Source: Dipetalonema caudispina
Lineage: Eukaryota; Nematoda; Chromadorea; Rhabditida; Onchocercidae
Direction: 5' to 3'
Length of the DNA stretch: 64,000 nucleotides
NCBI GenBank assembly: GCA_013365325.1
Contig: JABVXV010000002.1
Span: 1,149,294-1,213,293, forward strand
Shown piece after piece: positions 49,666 through 64,000 of this stretch. The notes under the pieces are model-generated. The model made no database searches. It saw only the letters and a list, made by a program, of their open reading frames with translations, and had not been told where the DNA came from. The translations under genes were made by a program, and so were the position numbers. Numbering within the stretch: the first letter of the stretch is position 1; each line of letters begins with the position of its first letter.

Positions 49666-51819
49666 TTACATACGCACTACATATAAATACATTAAAATTA
49701 AGCAAGCCGATATCACCGCTGCCATTATGATCGAATCTCGTTGTTTCCTCGCTTGCATTTTCTGCATCACGCTATTCAGCAGTGGATATTTCTCTGTAAT
49801 ATGACGTGCTGAATAATCAAAGTAACAAAGAAATAGCTTTTTTATTGCCATGGTTTTAAATTGAAAACATGCACATTTAATCCACAAAAAACATGCGATT
49901 CCTTGTTATGATTTGCTGATTAACTGACATATTTATAAGAGGTTTCACTTTTTTTGCTAAACACCCTATTACTGAAAGTGAACAGAATGTTCGAAATTCA
50001 TTGAGCTATATAACGCAAAAAAGATGTTCAAGTGACCTCTCAAAAGATCATGCTTTATCAACAAATGTCGGAACCCTGACTAAAAACTCTGGATGAATTT
50101 TACAATTAAAAACGAACGTCAATGTTTTCAAGAATAAGTTGCACGAAAACTTACTGGCCAATACGTTCATTTTTTTACTAATGTCTCGCAAGCTCAACCT
50201 CTGGTTATGGACATGTTCTTTCGCTGATATTGCGATGCTGAAAATGTTTTCAATCAGCAGCAACTCTAACATAAATAAAAACTATTTAAGGAAAACACGA
50301 AGGGTGAAAATATTTAAGAGAAAGAAAAAGTTACAGAATACAATTACTCTTGTATGTTTGACTATTTGATTATTGCAGTGTTACCGGCAAGGAAAGATCA
50401 AGAAATGAATAAAACCACGAGTTACCTAATTTGTTCATCTAAAAGACGATCGCAGCTTGATATGTGTTCATTCTCTTTTAAATACAGATCACTTGCTTTG
50501 GAACGATTGTTGAGATATGAGCTCTCGCTTAAGCCGCCGCTTAATAGGCTTTCCCTGAAATAATCATGCAAAAATATTGCTACCGCTTATGGAAGTAACA
50601 AAAACTCTAGCCAACATATATACAGTACGTTTGAAAAACATCTTAGGAGGCAAGAAAGAAAATTGGCTATAAAAAGCATCTTGGAAAAAATAGCAAAATA
50701 AAGGCATGCAAAAAGTAAAAAGTAACACAAACCTTTGCAACTGATTTCTTATATTATCACGTGATCTGTTATATTCCGCACAGTAATCACGCAGTATTTC
50801 ACGATGTCTTTTGAGAGTGTGCTGTAGTGCTGGACTAGATGCCCATGCACCAGTCATTGAATTTGCCTGACACTTCACTATGTATTCTGTCATCTGAAAT
50901 TGTAGTTTACTTGCTCATTTAAGAATCTTACATTAGAATATTTTTGACTTTCAAATTGGGAATAAGATTCAATCTTTAACAACAAATTTCACGAGTAAAC
51001 TACATACTGCTCATAACTTGTAAGTGGCACGCTTTTAAGTTGTAATTTTTCCATCACATCAATATGGAAAAAGAAAAATTCATGAGCAGTATTGCAGTGA
51101 ATCCTTCTGGTCCCAGTCACCAGTAATCAAAATATGATGGATTTAAAGAGAGAATGAGTCCTAATTTATCTAATATGAAAGACAAAAAAGAAGCAATATC
51201 CACCTGATCATCAACTTGCGTAAGTTTCGCAATCATGCTTTCTATTTCTGCTGACAACGAATCAAATACCTCCTGCTTACCGCTTACAGTTGCTTTGTCA
51301 TTCAACAGCGATTCATATCGGCCTACAATACTCAATGTGCTTAAAATAACATGAAGATCCGCTTTTCAACTCTAGTGTGATTGACATATATAAAAAGAAC
51401 AACCAACAATGTATCTTCAAAAAAGGAACTTTAAGGACCATTAAAAAGTTGAAAGTATATCGGCTCTTCACTCGGGAAAGACAAGTTCCACTGATATAAA
51501 AAATTTCGAAGTCAGTCAAAAGTTTCACAAATAAATTAGCAACGGCGGTATGCAACTTTACCTGACGTACCAGAGGCCAACTTATTCAGAACTACTAATT
51601 TCACATCAATATCATTCTCAAGTGTGCGAGCACGACGTCGGAGATCTGGAAACGATTAATTGAATATCCGACTACAAATTATAGTAGGGACTGTGGAAAA
51701 TCAGAAACAAACTTAAAATTGATCGAACCAAGAAAAAACTACAGCTGCGGATGCCCGTTTATCTGATTTTCTGACAGTGATTAGGAAGGAAAACACTTAC
51801 CGTCCCAAATTTCCACCAT
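49666..51819 (-). CDS. gos-28: Golgi SNARE GOS-28 (GOSR1 homologue), 245 aa
   Basis: Seven exons on the - strand (51819-51801, 51645-51562, 51322-51204, 50893-50733, 50554-50426, 50237-50155, 49808-49666) join to 738 bases. The N-terminus MVEIWDDLRRRARTLENDID matches the GOS28 regulatory helix. Mid-protein LQHTLKRHREILRDY and KENEHISSCDRLLDEQI are family hallmarks. The Qb-SNARE helix carries the central glutamine in VHNQRLSL and leads through QARKQRDSIIM to a single C-terminal membrane anchor ending YLYVVRM. It should sit on Golgi membranes and pair with syntaxin-5, Ykt6 and Bet1-type partners in ER-Golgi and intra-Golgi fusion (family knowledge). Length equals the usual 245-250. The ATG lies 18 bases after an acceptor-like TTGTTTAG. 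Confidence 0.95.
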
Positions 51820-52807
51820 GGTTTTCGCAGCAAAATCCTAAACAATTTCACAGGTTTACATTTCACAATCGAAATCGTAACACCCTTTTTCCATTGAAAC
51901 AATACATTCTTAAAGACTTTAATCTCTGACTTGATTTCATCGAATTTATAGTATGATGAGTCCCAAGTCAAGCTATTAAAAAACCATGCAAAGTTAATAA
52001 ATCTAACTTTAATTTAAATGAATCAGAAACTTGAAAACAATAGATTGAAAAAGTAAAAGCACTTGCTTTAACCTTCTGCAAAATGACGACTTGAAAGTGT
52101 TACTCATATTTATTACTTACATGTATGTACCACATGTTCCTGAACTCTGCAGTACACCTATCCATGAATGGTAAACAAATCCATAGAAGGGTTAAAAATC
52201 ACCATCAAAAAAGTATAAGAATCCATTCCAGCGAGCTGATGTAACAAATGAATTAGAAGATGCACAGCATTTTATTCATCAATCAGATGTGCTCTGAGGA
52301 AGTTTTCAAGGATTAAACCAGCGAATAGCAAGTGCTTTAAATGGTTTGGATGTATAATATTAGTATAAAATGATGGGACTAGAAAGGAAAAGGAGAAATA
52401 CAGTGATAGCTGTATTTGCTTCTAGACAGTAACTGAATTATTCAAATGCATTCAGATGGCCGTTTTCTATAAATTATAACAGCGCACAAGCAAGCATACT
52501 AATTTACAGAGTACAAAATAAAACAATTTTCAGAAAAATGCAAAATAAAATAGTATCAATCTTTCGATCATCAAATGTCTTGACCAAATTGCTCACTGAT
52601 AACTTTCAGATCGCCTCCAAATGAATTAATCTCGACTATAACAGAGCTGCTTAGATTCCTCCAACAGCTCGGTATATGCTGTTTTGTTGTTATTAATACC
52701 ACCGTCCTGGAAAGCGTTATCCAACACAACTGTATTTTTTTTATTTTTTTAAAATTATTTTTATAGCTATTAATATTTTATACTAGCTTAAGACTTTCCT
52801 TTTCTTG
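51820..52807. other. Gap between gos-28 and the CCCH gene
   Basis: About 990 bases between two genes in the same orientation. No exon is recognised. A TTTATT at 52740-52745 is an AATAAA on the - strand, 63 bases beyond the CCCH stop codon, and could be its poly(A) signal. Confidence 0.5.
51838..51845 (-). promoter_or_regulatory. Probable spliced-leader acceptor for gos-28
   Basis: On the - strand TTGTTTAG ends 18 bases before the ATG of gos-28, with context AAAACCATGG at the start. No upstream coding exon is seen, so trans-splicing is likely. Confidence 0.5.
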
Positions 52808-57223
<4,416 letters not shown>

Positions 57224-57226
57224 TCC

Positions 57227-57232
57227 CTAAAA
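57227..57232 (-). promoter_or_regulatory. Probable spliced-leader acceptor for the CCCH gene
   Basis: On the - strand TTTTAG is followed by GGAATG, putting the ATG three bases after the acceptor. dhc-1 also has a TTTTAG followed by GGAATG near its start. Trans-splicing is inferred. Confidence 0.55.
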
Positions 57233-57428
57233 TTAGCATAATCATAAAACCCTGAAACCTTCATTCCCCCGACCCGACCTTTTGTTTCATGACCGGAACT
57301 TTCTCAGGATTTTTAGCTGCATTTCAATTCATCATTGACATCTATTGCAGCTTGTTTGGAGAAGGAATGTTTGAAAATTTTCATAAGTCCGACTTTGGTT
57401 CTGGCTAGACATGATCCCTGTTCTTCTA

Positions 57429-57460
57429 CCTCTCCCTTCCTCTCTCTCTCTCTCCCTCTT
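57429..57460. repeat. CT-rich simple-sequence tract
   Basis: A run of CT units (TCTCTCTCTCTC with flanking CCCT) in the divergent promoter between the CCCH gene and Nup43. CT/GA tracts in promoters can bind GAGA-type factors in some animals, but that role is not shown here. Confidence 0.75.
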
Positions 57461-57571
57461 GTCCTTACAATAAACGTTATACAGTAATCGTGTGCTTAAA
57501 TATAGTAAAGGAGTGAATAAGTTTACTCGCGGATAACAAACGCTTCCTTTTTTGTTGTTAAAATAGATGAA

Positions 57572-59896
57572 ATGATATCATTTTTTAATAATAGAATCGC
57601 TTGGTCAACAGCCACAGGGTCTATGGATACCGATGGCCTCTCATGTTACCGTTCCCAGTTTGGTGCGGCAAAGTTTTCTCGTGTGCGATGGCTTGATCTC
57701 GGAGGACAGCAAAAGAAATTCCTAACCTCAACGTACGACTCTCGAAACAAAGAAATAGCTGCGTGGTCATTGGTCGAAGGTTAACACTTCTACTCCTCCA
57801 TTATTTCTATTTATCTTTTTTTGATTTGTCCGTTTGCAATGCTCAAAGAATATATTCAATATTTCATCTTATATTTTATCAACAAATGCGAAATATCACT
57901 TGACTAATAGTAACTTATTTTGAGGGCTCGATTTAGATTTCTTTATGGCATCGTACATCTTCTTATATTGTTTGCTATCACCTTTATATGTCAATTTTTG
58001 ATATTAATTTTGTGTTCTCATAAATTAGAATCATTCAGGCTGATCACTTCTGTGTGTTTAGATGTTGAATTAACGGATGACCTATGTTCGTGCGAATGTA
58101 GATTAATGGTCGACACAGACGTGAATGATTTGGTGTAAGTAATATCCTTTCTTTTATAGATTTGAGGACCGTTTATTATCTTATTTTTCAGAATATTTTG
58201 TTTATTATGAGCCTTTTATTTTGTGCCGAATGTTTGCAATAACTGAAGGAAGATGAACAAGATTTTACAGTCTGTATAATGGTACGAGATTCGCAGCTGC
58301 TATGAATGATGGTTCAGTGAGATTACTGGAATATGATGAAGGTGTCATTAAACCTATAAGGAAATATACCAATTTGCATGATGGTTGTTCTTGTAATGCA
58401 TTATGTTATAACAATGATAGGATCATCTGTGGTGGCGATGGTGGCAGTTTGATATGTGTCGACTTGGAAGGCAACTCCAAAGAAGTTGTATCTCTGGTTT
58501 GTTCATCCAGTATTTTTTTCCCAAATGTTTACTCTTAATACAATAAAGTCGAATTGTCACTTATCTTTAATTTTACCTAACGTAGGAATCCCATGTTTCT
58601 CACTGTTCTTGGTCTCTAAAAGGCATTTTGAAATGTGGAATGGGCTGGGAATTTTATCTTTAAGTAGCACTTGACACGACTGACGAAGTTGTTCTCGATC
58701 CAAAATCTTTCAGTTCTTTTGAATTTAAAAAGATGCTAGTTTATATCATTCTTCACGAAACTATCATCGGTAACTGATGGTATCCGTGTCATGAGTTGTC
58801 GGATTTTAAATTTTCAAATGATTAAATTACTTATGCAGAGTATGGCAAGCATACGGTCCCTGGCATCAGTCGGACGGGATATATTTGTATCAGCCCATCT
58901 GGATGGACAAATCTGTTTATGGGATCTCAGAGAAGAGGCAGAATCATCTCGGCCTGTATTTTCTTGCAGAGTTACGGACTGTTTTCAAGGTACAACATCA
59001 CTTGCTGCCCATCCTGCCGAGCCTAATTTAGTTAGTTTTTCCATTTCCGCTCGATAATTTTGCTTATATTTTTTTAAAAGTAATTAGTTATCAACCATAA
59101 ATACCTCGATCAGCATGTTGTGAATACTTTATTTAGATAAATGTATGTAAATTACTAGAATTACAGGTTGCGTTTGGTACCGAAGGTGGTGGTATTGGTT
59201 TTCTCGATGCACGTCGAAGTAGTTATTTGTTGAATACTGTTGCAGTGTCTTTTCCAGTTGGTACAGTCTGGGAGGTTAGTATATTTCCGTATTATATGCT
59301 GGCCAAAATTCAAGCAACTTTCATGGAAATTTGATGCTACTGGTATCCTGTACTTCCGAATGACCTGCTTATTTCGAAAATGAAGCGTTTAAAACTTTTC
59401 CAGGTAGCCTTCCATCCGGTTTATCCGTCAAATTTTTATTGCGCAACCGGTAAAGGCCATTTGCTGCATCTAAATGTCAAGGGATCCGGTCTCTCCAAGT
59501 AAGTTCAGTTGTGTATATTTCATACTGATACCTTTTTACGGTGATAGCACTGCGAGTATTTGAGGATTGATGAATCTTCAACAGAAAGAACCATATAAGC
59601 CTTCCAAGTGAATTCCCCCCGTGACCGCTCCGCTGTTTTAGCTGTATTACGCTTTTTTTCTCCTCTCACACCACTTAATTGTAAAATCTGTGAATTGCAG
59701 TTCGATGTCAAATTTTAACAGTCAATCACGAGCAAATGCATGGCTTTCACCATCAGTTCGTTCTGGAAATGCGAATGTTACTGCGCTTATTGATTGCCTG
59801 ACATCAGTGAGCACTTTCAGCGTATCGACGAATGGAATTATTGCGTGTTCAGACAATCAGATGATTACCTACATTGACAAGAACTATCTAGCATAA
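57572..59896 (+). CDS. npp-23: Nucleoporin Nup43 (NPP-23), WD-repeat protein, 365 aa
   Basis: Seven exons (57572-57779, 58062-58134, 58271-58496, 58839-59030, 59167-59274, 59404-59498, 59701-59896) join in frame to 1,098 bases. The N-terminus AKFSRVRWLDL followed by KEIAAWSLVE matches the opening of Nup43. Later blades include IFVSAHLDGQICLWDLREE and VWEVAFHPVYPSNFYC. The C-terminal segment NAWLSPSVRSGNANVTALID aligns with the characteristic Nup43 tail, so this is not a generic WD40 protein. Nup43 belongs to the Y-shaped (Nup107-160) scaffold of the nuclear pore and also localises to kinetochores in animals. It is convergent with the methyltransferase, 192 bp apart. The start at 57572 is chosen because an ATG five bases upstream hits a stop immediately. 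Confidence 0.9.
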
Positions 59897-60003
59897 TTCT
59901 TTAATCATTTTAATCTGTTTGATTTTGGCAATTTATTACTTCAGTGGCATTACATATGAGCAGGATTTTTGTTTTGTTTGTAGAAACGTCGATGTCAAAG
60001 CAA

Positions 60004-60009
60004 AATAAA
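60004..60009 (+). promoter_or_regulatory. Candidate poly(A) signal AATAAA for Nup43
   Basis: An exact AATAAA lies 108 bases downstream of the Nup43 stop, within the 192-base gap before the 3' end of the convergent methyltransferase. Confidence 0.45.
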
Positions 60010-60088
60010 CAATTTCTATCGAGCTAAAAGATGGAAAGAAACAAAATAATTCCTTTCTGGATCAATAATTTCTTTCTGTTATATATTT

Positions 60089-62074
60089 TCAAACTTTCTT
60101 TCTGGTGATTAAAAGAAATACCTCGTCGAATTCAAACCATTTGAAATTCTCATCTTTTTCTACTGCCATATTGTTTTCCTGAAAGATATATATATATCTT
60201 TTTGTTGTTTTTTTATTAAAAGTTATGGTGCAAAATTTGTTACATCTCAAAAATAGCTCTAGTATGTATATTGGACAAATCGTCGTATTTTTTCTTTTTT
60301 CTGAAGCAATATAAAATGTTTCCAATATCTTCACAAAATTAACCTTTAGAGATTCGATAACCTGTTCTCTGGTTAAATGATGGCATCTGTACCGTCTATT
60401 TCCGAAATAATAGTCATTTGCTTGGAGAACTCCACCTTGTATCTGAATTATGAGTGCAAAATTTAACCATCAGTCATGGATAGTCTACTGTGGAATTAAA
60501 ACTCCGTTGTGTGACATATATACTTCAGGAAATTGAAACGAGAAGTTAGATAGATACTGATTGTACTTCAAATTGTATCATCCATCATCACCAACCAACA
60601 ATTCACCTTGTTGGTAGAGGTATTTTAAGATAATTTGCGAGTGACTAGAACTGACCAAGAATCCGTTTGGTTCGATCAGGTTCACCGCATTACGGACTGC
60701 ATGACGATAACCTTCTAGGTTTTCGCTAGAATATTCCAAACAAAATATGGATACAACAACATGGAACTGTTGGGGGATATCATCATTGTCTGAGCATTTG
60801 TAATGCACACATTTGATGATTGGTTCAGCGTGCAGATCAACCTGAAATTATACCTTGTATTCCTGCAAATATCTGCTTGTCTAACCCCGGAAATTTTTTT
60901 GGATCAAATTATATATTCTTCAATTGCTAACGAATATTTCACTCAAACCCTACCGGAAAAACTTGGAAGCTCTAAACACATAAAATTACCCTCAAAACAG
61001 CTTTGAACCTGCTACGAGCGCTCTGTTCCATGACAGCTGGTGATTCGTTTGAATCTTCGATACAAGCAATCCATTTGCATACTTCTGTCCACTCAAACGA
61101 TGACTTATTTTTTGCCCAATTTTTCAACATATCACAACTATTTTCTGCACAATCTGCACTATAAATGTGCTGGGCATGTTTCCGGAATGTTATTGGTACA
61201 TAAACAGTAGGACCTAAATTAGAAGAGGTGCAAGAGATTTCGGAATCAATTTTGAAAGAACAAATTTAAATCTTTATCAATTAATCAAAAATACTTTGCA
61301 AATTTTTCCACTCCACCGTGACGCGATTGCATACTTAATTAATGAGCCTCATCGTTATGATCCTCACCACTTTTAAATATAGATCAGGGACCGGATAGTT
61401 GAGCAGTCTTGAAAGATGAGTGCAGGAAAAGCTTAACAACTGTCATACCCCATCATTATAGACGAAAACTAAGAGGACAAAAGATACAAACCAGATCCGA
61501 GATCAAGCAATGTTCGAATTTTTTCTGGAATCCAGTATAGAATTCCGGGAAGAAAAAAAAGTATGGTATGCATCGCTACATCTTTTGTTGGCATGGAATA
61601 AAATGCTTGAAGATATTCGTCCGGATTGAACTAAAATACATTTCCATTGTTAACAAACGCAACAGAATTTAAACAGAAAAATTGAATTGAGATTGAGTAT
61701 ATGTCCGAAGCCTATTGATTATAATATTTGCATGACCTTAACGAATCCTGCCAGCTCATATCCATCTGCCTATTTATCACTTATCAGTTAGTCAATGTTT
61801 CAGAATGAATCAGTCTTTCCTATTTGGAATTTTAGTTCGAAAAGAAATTCAAGATAACAGGGGACTTAAATTTACAATTGATTAAAATGCAATTAGTGAA
61901 AAAGTTTCCTACATTAATGGCTTGTTCGGCAGCTGAGCAAAGTTCCGGAACTATGTCATCCGCCAGTGGATCATCACGTGAAGTCTCAGTCGGAATAAGC
62001 AGAGTGGAAAACTCTTGTGAAATAGAATCAATAGCAGATGACGAAGTTACCTTCGAATTGGCTATCTGTGGCAT
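60089..62074 (-). CDS. NNMT/PNMT/TEMT-family SAM-dependent methyltransferase (319 aa)
   Basis: Six exons on the - strand (62074-61913, 61630-61492, 61213-60990, 60841-60596, 60442-60344, 60178-60089) join in frame to 960 bases. FNPDEYLQAFYSMP, the glycine-rich SAM motif LLDLGSG|GPTVY (split by an intron), SADCAENSCDMLKNW, FEWTEVCKWI, FHVVVSIFCLEYSSENL and EPNGFLVSSSHS follow the order seen in nicotinamide N-methyltransferase and its relatives. The donor of exon 4 is set at 60596 to keep phase. The family methylates small amines such as nicotinamide, phenylethanolamines or thioethers; the substrate here cannot be read from sequence. Nematode members are known as ANMT. An N-terminal extension of about 50 Ser/Asp-rich residues precedes the catalytic fold. 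The ATG follows an acceptor-like ATTTCAG by 29 bases, and the frame stays open to it, so an upstream exon is possible. Confidence 0.88.
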
Positions 62075-62103
62075 CAGAAATTTTATTTTTGGAACTCGTC
62101 TTT

Positions 62104-62110
62104 TCTGAAA
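62104..62110 (-). promoter_or_regulatory. Splice acceptor before the methyltransferase start
   Basis: On the - strand ATTTCAG precedes AAAAGACGAGTTCC and then the ATG at 62074. It could receive a spliced leader (29-base 5' UTR) or be cis-spliced to an unseen upstream exon. Confidence 0.45.
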
Positions 62111-63022
62111 TAATGTGAACGTTTTGAAATGCTAAAATGATATTATATAATTAATCCAAAAAAAAAAGAAAAAAAAACAAGTAAAGGAGCAGATAGATAG
62201 TAGTAAGATGTATGCAAATAGAAGATGAGAAGTGTAGTGGAGTAAGAGTGATGAAGTTGCTGTTGAATTTAAAGAAAAGGAGGAGATGAGGGAAGCCGCT
62301 TAGTTTCGAGCATTTGTTTGTTTATGATCTTATCTTCCATGAATTTTAAGAAATGAAAGAATGATTTGTTGGTTCTATACTCAATAAATGACAAGCCAAT
62401 ATATAATAAACAGACACTTCACAAATATAATCAATTTACCAAGAAAAAAGACTGAAGAACTAACTATCTGTATATTTCGATTTTCAGGTCATGGTGTTTA
62501 ATTCTCAAGTAATAACTCACAACATCATCCACTGTTTAATCTGAATCAGAATGAGGCATGGCTGTACCGAAAGTCTGCTGAAATTGTGGCCTTAAAGTAT
62601 GAGCAACAAAAATGAATACTAATTAATAGTATCATGAATGCTGACAAACGAGATGGGAGAACCAACTTCTTCATATATTTGAAAGTATTTGAATGCGCGT
62701 AGTTTAGGATGAATAGTTTCCAGGCTACAGTGAAAAGTGAAAGGAGCGATCGTATCGGTAGAATGTTTGGTCTGCAGTTTATTCGACTTCATTCAACCCT
62801 TCAGAAGAACGGAAGTGATAGGAAGCACAATATAAGAATTTTTGTATCATGATTTATTGAGCATTTAAAATTAGCGAAGTAAAAAGGAAACAGAAGATTT
62901 GATAGCAGTGCTTGCTTAGTAACAAATAGTTCGAAGAGATCAAGAATGAATTAAGATATTTAATGGGAAAATTTGTTTCTGGTACAAATAGTTCAGAGAG
63001 ATCTATTTTTTGCCGAATGCAA
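62111..63022. other. Gap upstream of the methyltransferase
   Basis: About 900 AT-rich bases without a recognised exon. A poly-A-rich tract lies at 62158-62182. TTTATT at 62853-62858 is an AATAAA on the - strand, 165 bases beyond the stop of the next gene. Confidence 0.5.
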
Positions 63023-63267
63023 TCATTTTAATAAGCTTGATTTTTTTCTTCTTTTATTTTGCAATGAGTGCGATGTCTGAGTCTTCATCCATTCCGGAAT
63101 ATTCCGTTTGTTGGTGTTTTCGACTGGGGGGGCAGTGCATGGCGTTTCTTCCAAATCTTTAACAACACCATATTCATATTCCAGGATCGCGAAAATAATT
63201 TTTAGCCGATTGTAGTCTATGAAATCTTTTGGAAGTGCCTCCATAACAGGCTTCAGACGTGAAATAT
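63023..63267 (-). CDS. 3'-terminal exon of an unidentified gene (about 81 codons)
   Basis: An open frame on the - strand begins after an acceptor-like TTGCAG at 63268 and ends in a stop at 63023. The exon starts with two bases of a split codon. It reads ISRLKPVMEALPKDFIDYNR, then LKIIFAILEYEYGVV, an acidic-to-neutral linker, RNIPEWMKTQTS and a basic Lys/Arg-rich end (KRRKKSS), which could be a nuclear localisation signal. The clean acceptor, codon composition and basic tail suggest a real terminal exon. I do not recognise the family. Upstream exons should lie above 63268, possibly outside the window; none was identified with matching phase. Confidence 0.55.
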
Positions 63268-64000
63268 CTGCAACAGTTAAAATTTATTGGAGAAATAAGT
63301 TGCATTATTAATGTTATACTGTGCAAGTATTCAATTTAATATATTCAGACAAGTTATCCATTCTACGTAAGCTTCAGGCATTACCTTCAGTTCAGTGATA
63401 GGTAAATAGCCTTAATTAGGTAAACTTGGGTAATTTCAATAGTTTGTTAACTAGATGAAAAAACTATGTGGAAATAAATTATAATAAAAATAATTTAAAT
63501 AAATTTTTTCATAGTGAGTTGTTAAGTTCGAAAAGAAGGAAACGAATTATAAAAATATGGCTTTTTTCCTAAGGTGAAGTTTATTATCGCTACAAGGAGC
63601 ATTTGAATGCTTTAAAACCAAAGAGAGAATTAAAACAGCAGTGGCATTTGAATATGCGTTTTAACATATTCAGACATTACTGCATTTTAAACTAATCTTC
63701 GGGTAGCTACCCTTATTTTAGGTACCGAACTTTCAATAACTTCCCCTACGATCCTAAGTGTCGCTAAATTTGAATAAATGTAGCAAGAATTGAAATAATA
63801 TATGTCTAAATATTTGAGGTAATTTATGCTTCATTCCACACTGAACTAATTCTTCCTATAAATTGTTTTTAATGAATATTATAAAGCCAAAGGTAAAATG
63901 AATCATTTAGCTTATTCTCATCCTTATTTACAATTAGAATTGTATCACGACGTGCCTTGGTTATCCTCATTTACAAGAATGTACATGAATATTACGATGT
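63268..64000. other. Right edge, AT-rich, no exon resolved
   Basis: Probably an intron or the 5' part of the gene whose last exon is at 63023-63267. One short exon-like stretch near 63385-63411 on the - strand has a donor but the wrong phase to join. Nothing else is supported. Confidence 0.4.

Larger units (their letters stand above)
57224..57571. promoter_or_regulatory. Short divergent promoter region, CCCH gene and Nup43
   Basis: Only 348 bases separate the two divergent start codons, so regulatory sequence is probably shared. It contains a pyrimidine tract (57421-57465, TCTCTC units) and a C-rich segment near 57267-57280. No named motif is recognised. Confidence 0.5.

Overview
The window is eukaryotic nuclear DNA from a nematode, almost certainly a filarial worm (Onchocercidae). 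It is AT-rich, genes are cut into many small exons by short GT-AG introns ending in TTTCAG-like acceptors, and several coding starts sit just downstream of TTTTAG/TTTCAG acceptors, as expected for spliced-leader trans-splicing. The best taxonomic marker is a four-exon gene at 15.6-17.1 kb for a 178-residue secreted fatty-acid and retinol-binding protein that closely resembles filarial FAR-1/Ov20. I cannot fix the genus or species from the sequence. I see no rRNA, tRNA, CRISPR, transposase or Wolbachia-like insertion.

Left part (0-22.4 kb): a SAM plus PDZ-like protein (+, 323-5721); a 3.85 kb gap; an SLC36-type amino-acid transporter (+, 9576-12498, first exon not found); a 3.1 kb gap with a perfect 15-bp inverted repeat; far-1 (+); and, convergent to it, the DNA-repair protein Ku70 (-, 17633-22339, 16 exons, vWA domain to C-terminal SAP motif).

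Centre (23.8-48.5 kb): a complete cytoplasmic dynein 1 heavy chain gene, dhc-1, on +. I traced 76 exons whose phases join without a break into 13,755 coding bases (4,584 residues). All four P-loops (AAA1-AAA4), the stalk with its microtubule-binding domain, and the C-terminal domain are intact. Two of its introns appear to be GC-AG. dhc-1 and Ku70 are divergent and share a 1.47 kb intergenic region.

Right part (48.5-64 kb): the Golgi SNARE GOS-28 (-), a single-CCCH zinc-finger protein of unknown role (-), the nucleoporin Nup43/NPP-23 (+, divergent from the zinc-finger gene across 348 bp), an NNMT/PNMT-type methyltransferase (-, convergent with Nup43, 192 bp apart), and the 3' exon of an unidentified gene (-) whose remainder I could not resolve.

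Most genes are cellular housekeeping: dynein transport, Golgi SNARE, nuclear pore and DNA end joining. far-1 is the clearest nematode-specific secreted product. I found no evidence for a novel multi-gene system. The parts worth a second look are the two GC-AG introns, an exon junction in Ku70 where the best-looking donor breaks the frame, the unassigned SAM-PDZ and CCCH proteins, and the intergenic hairpin.
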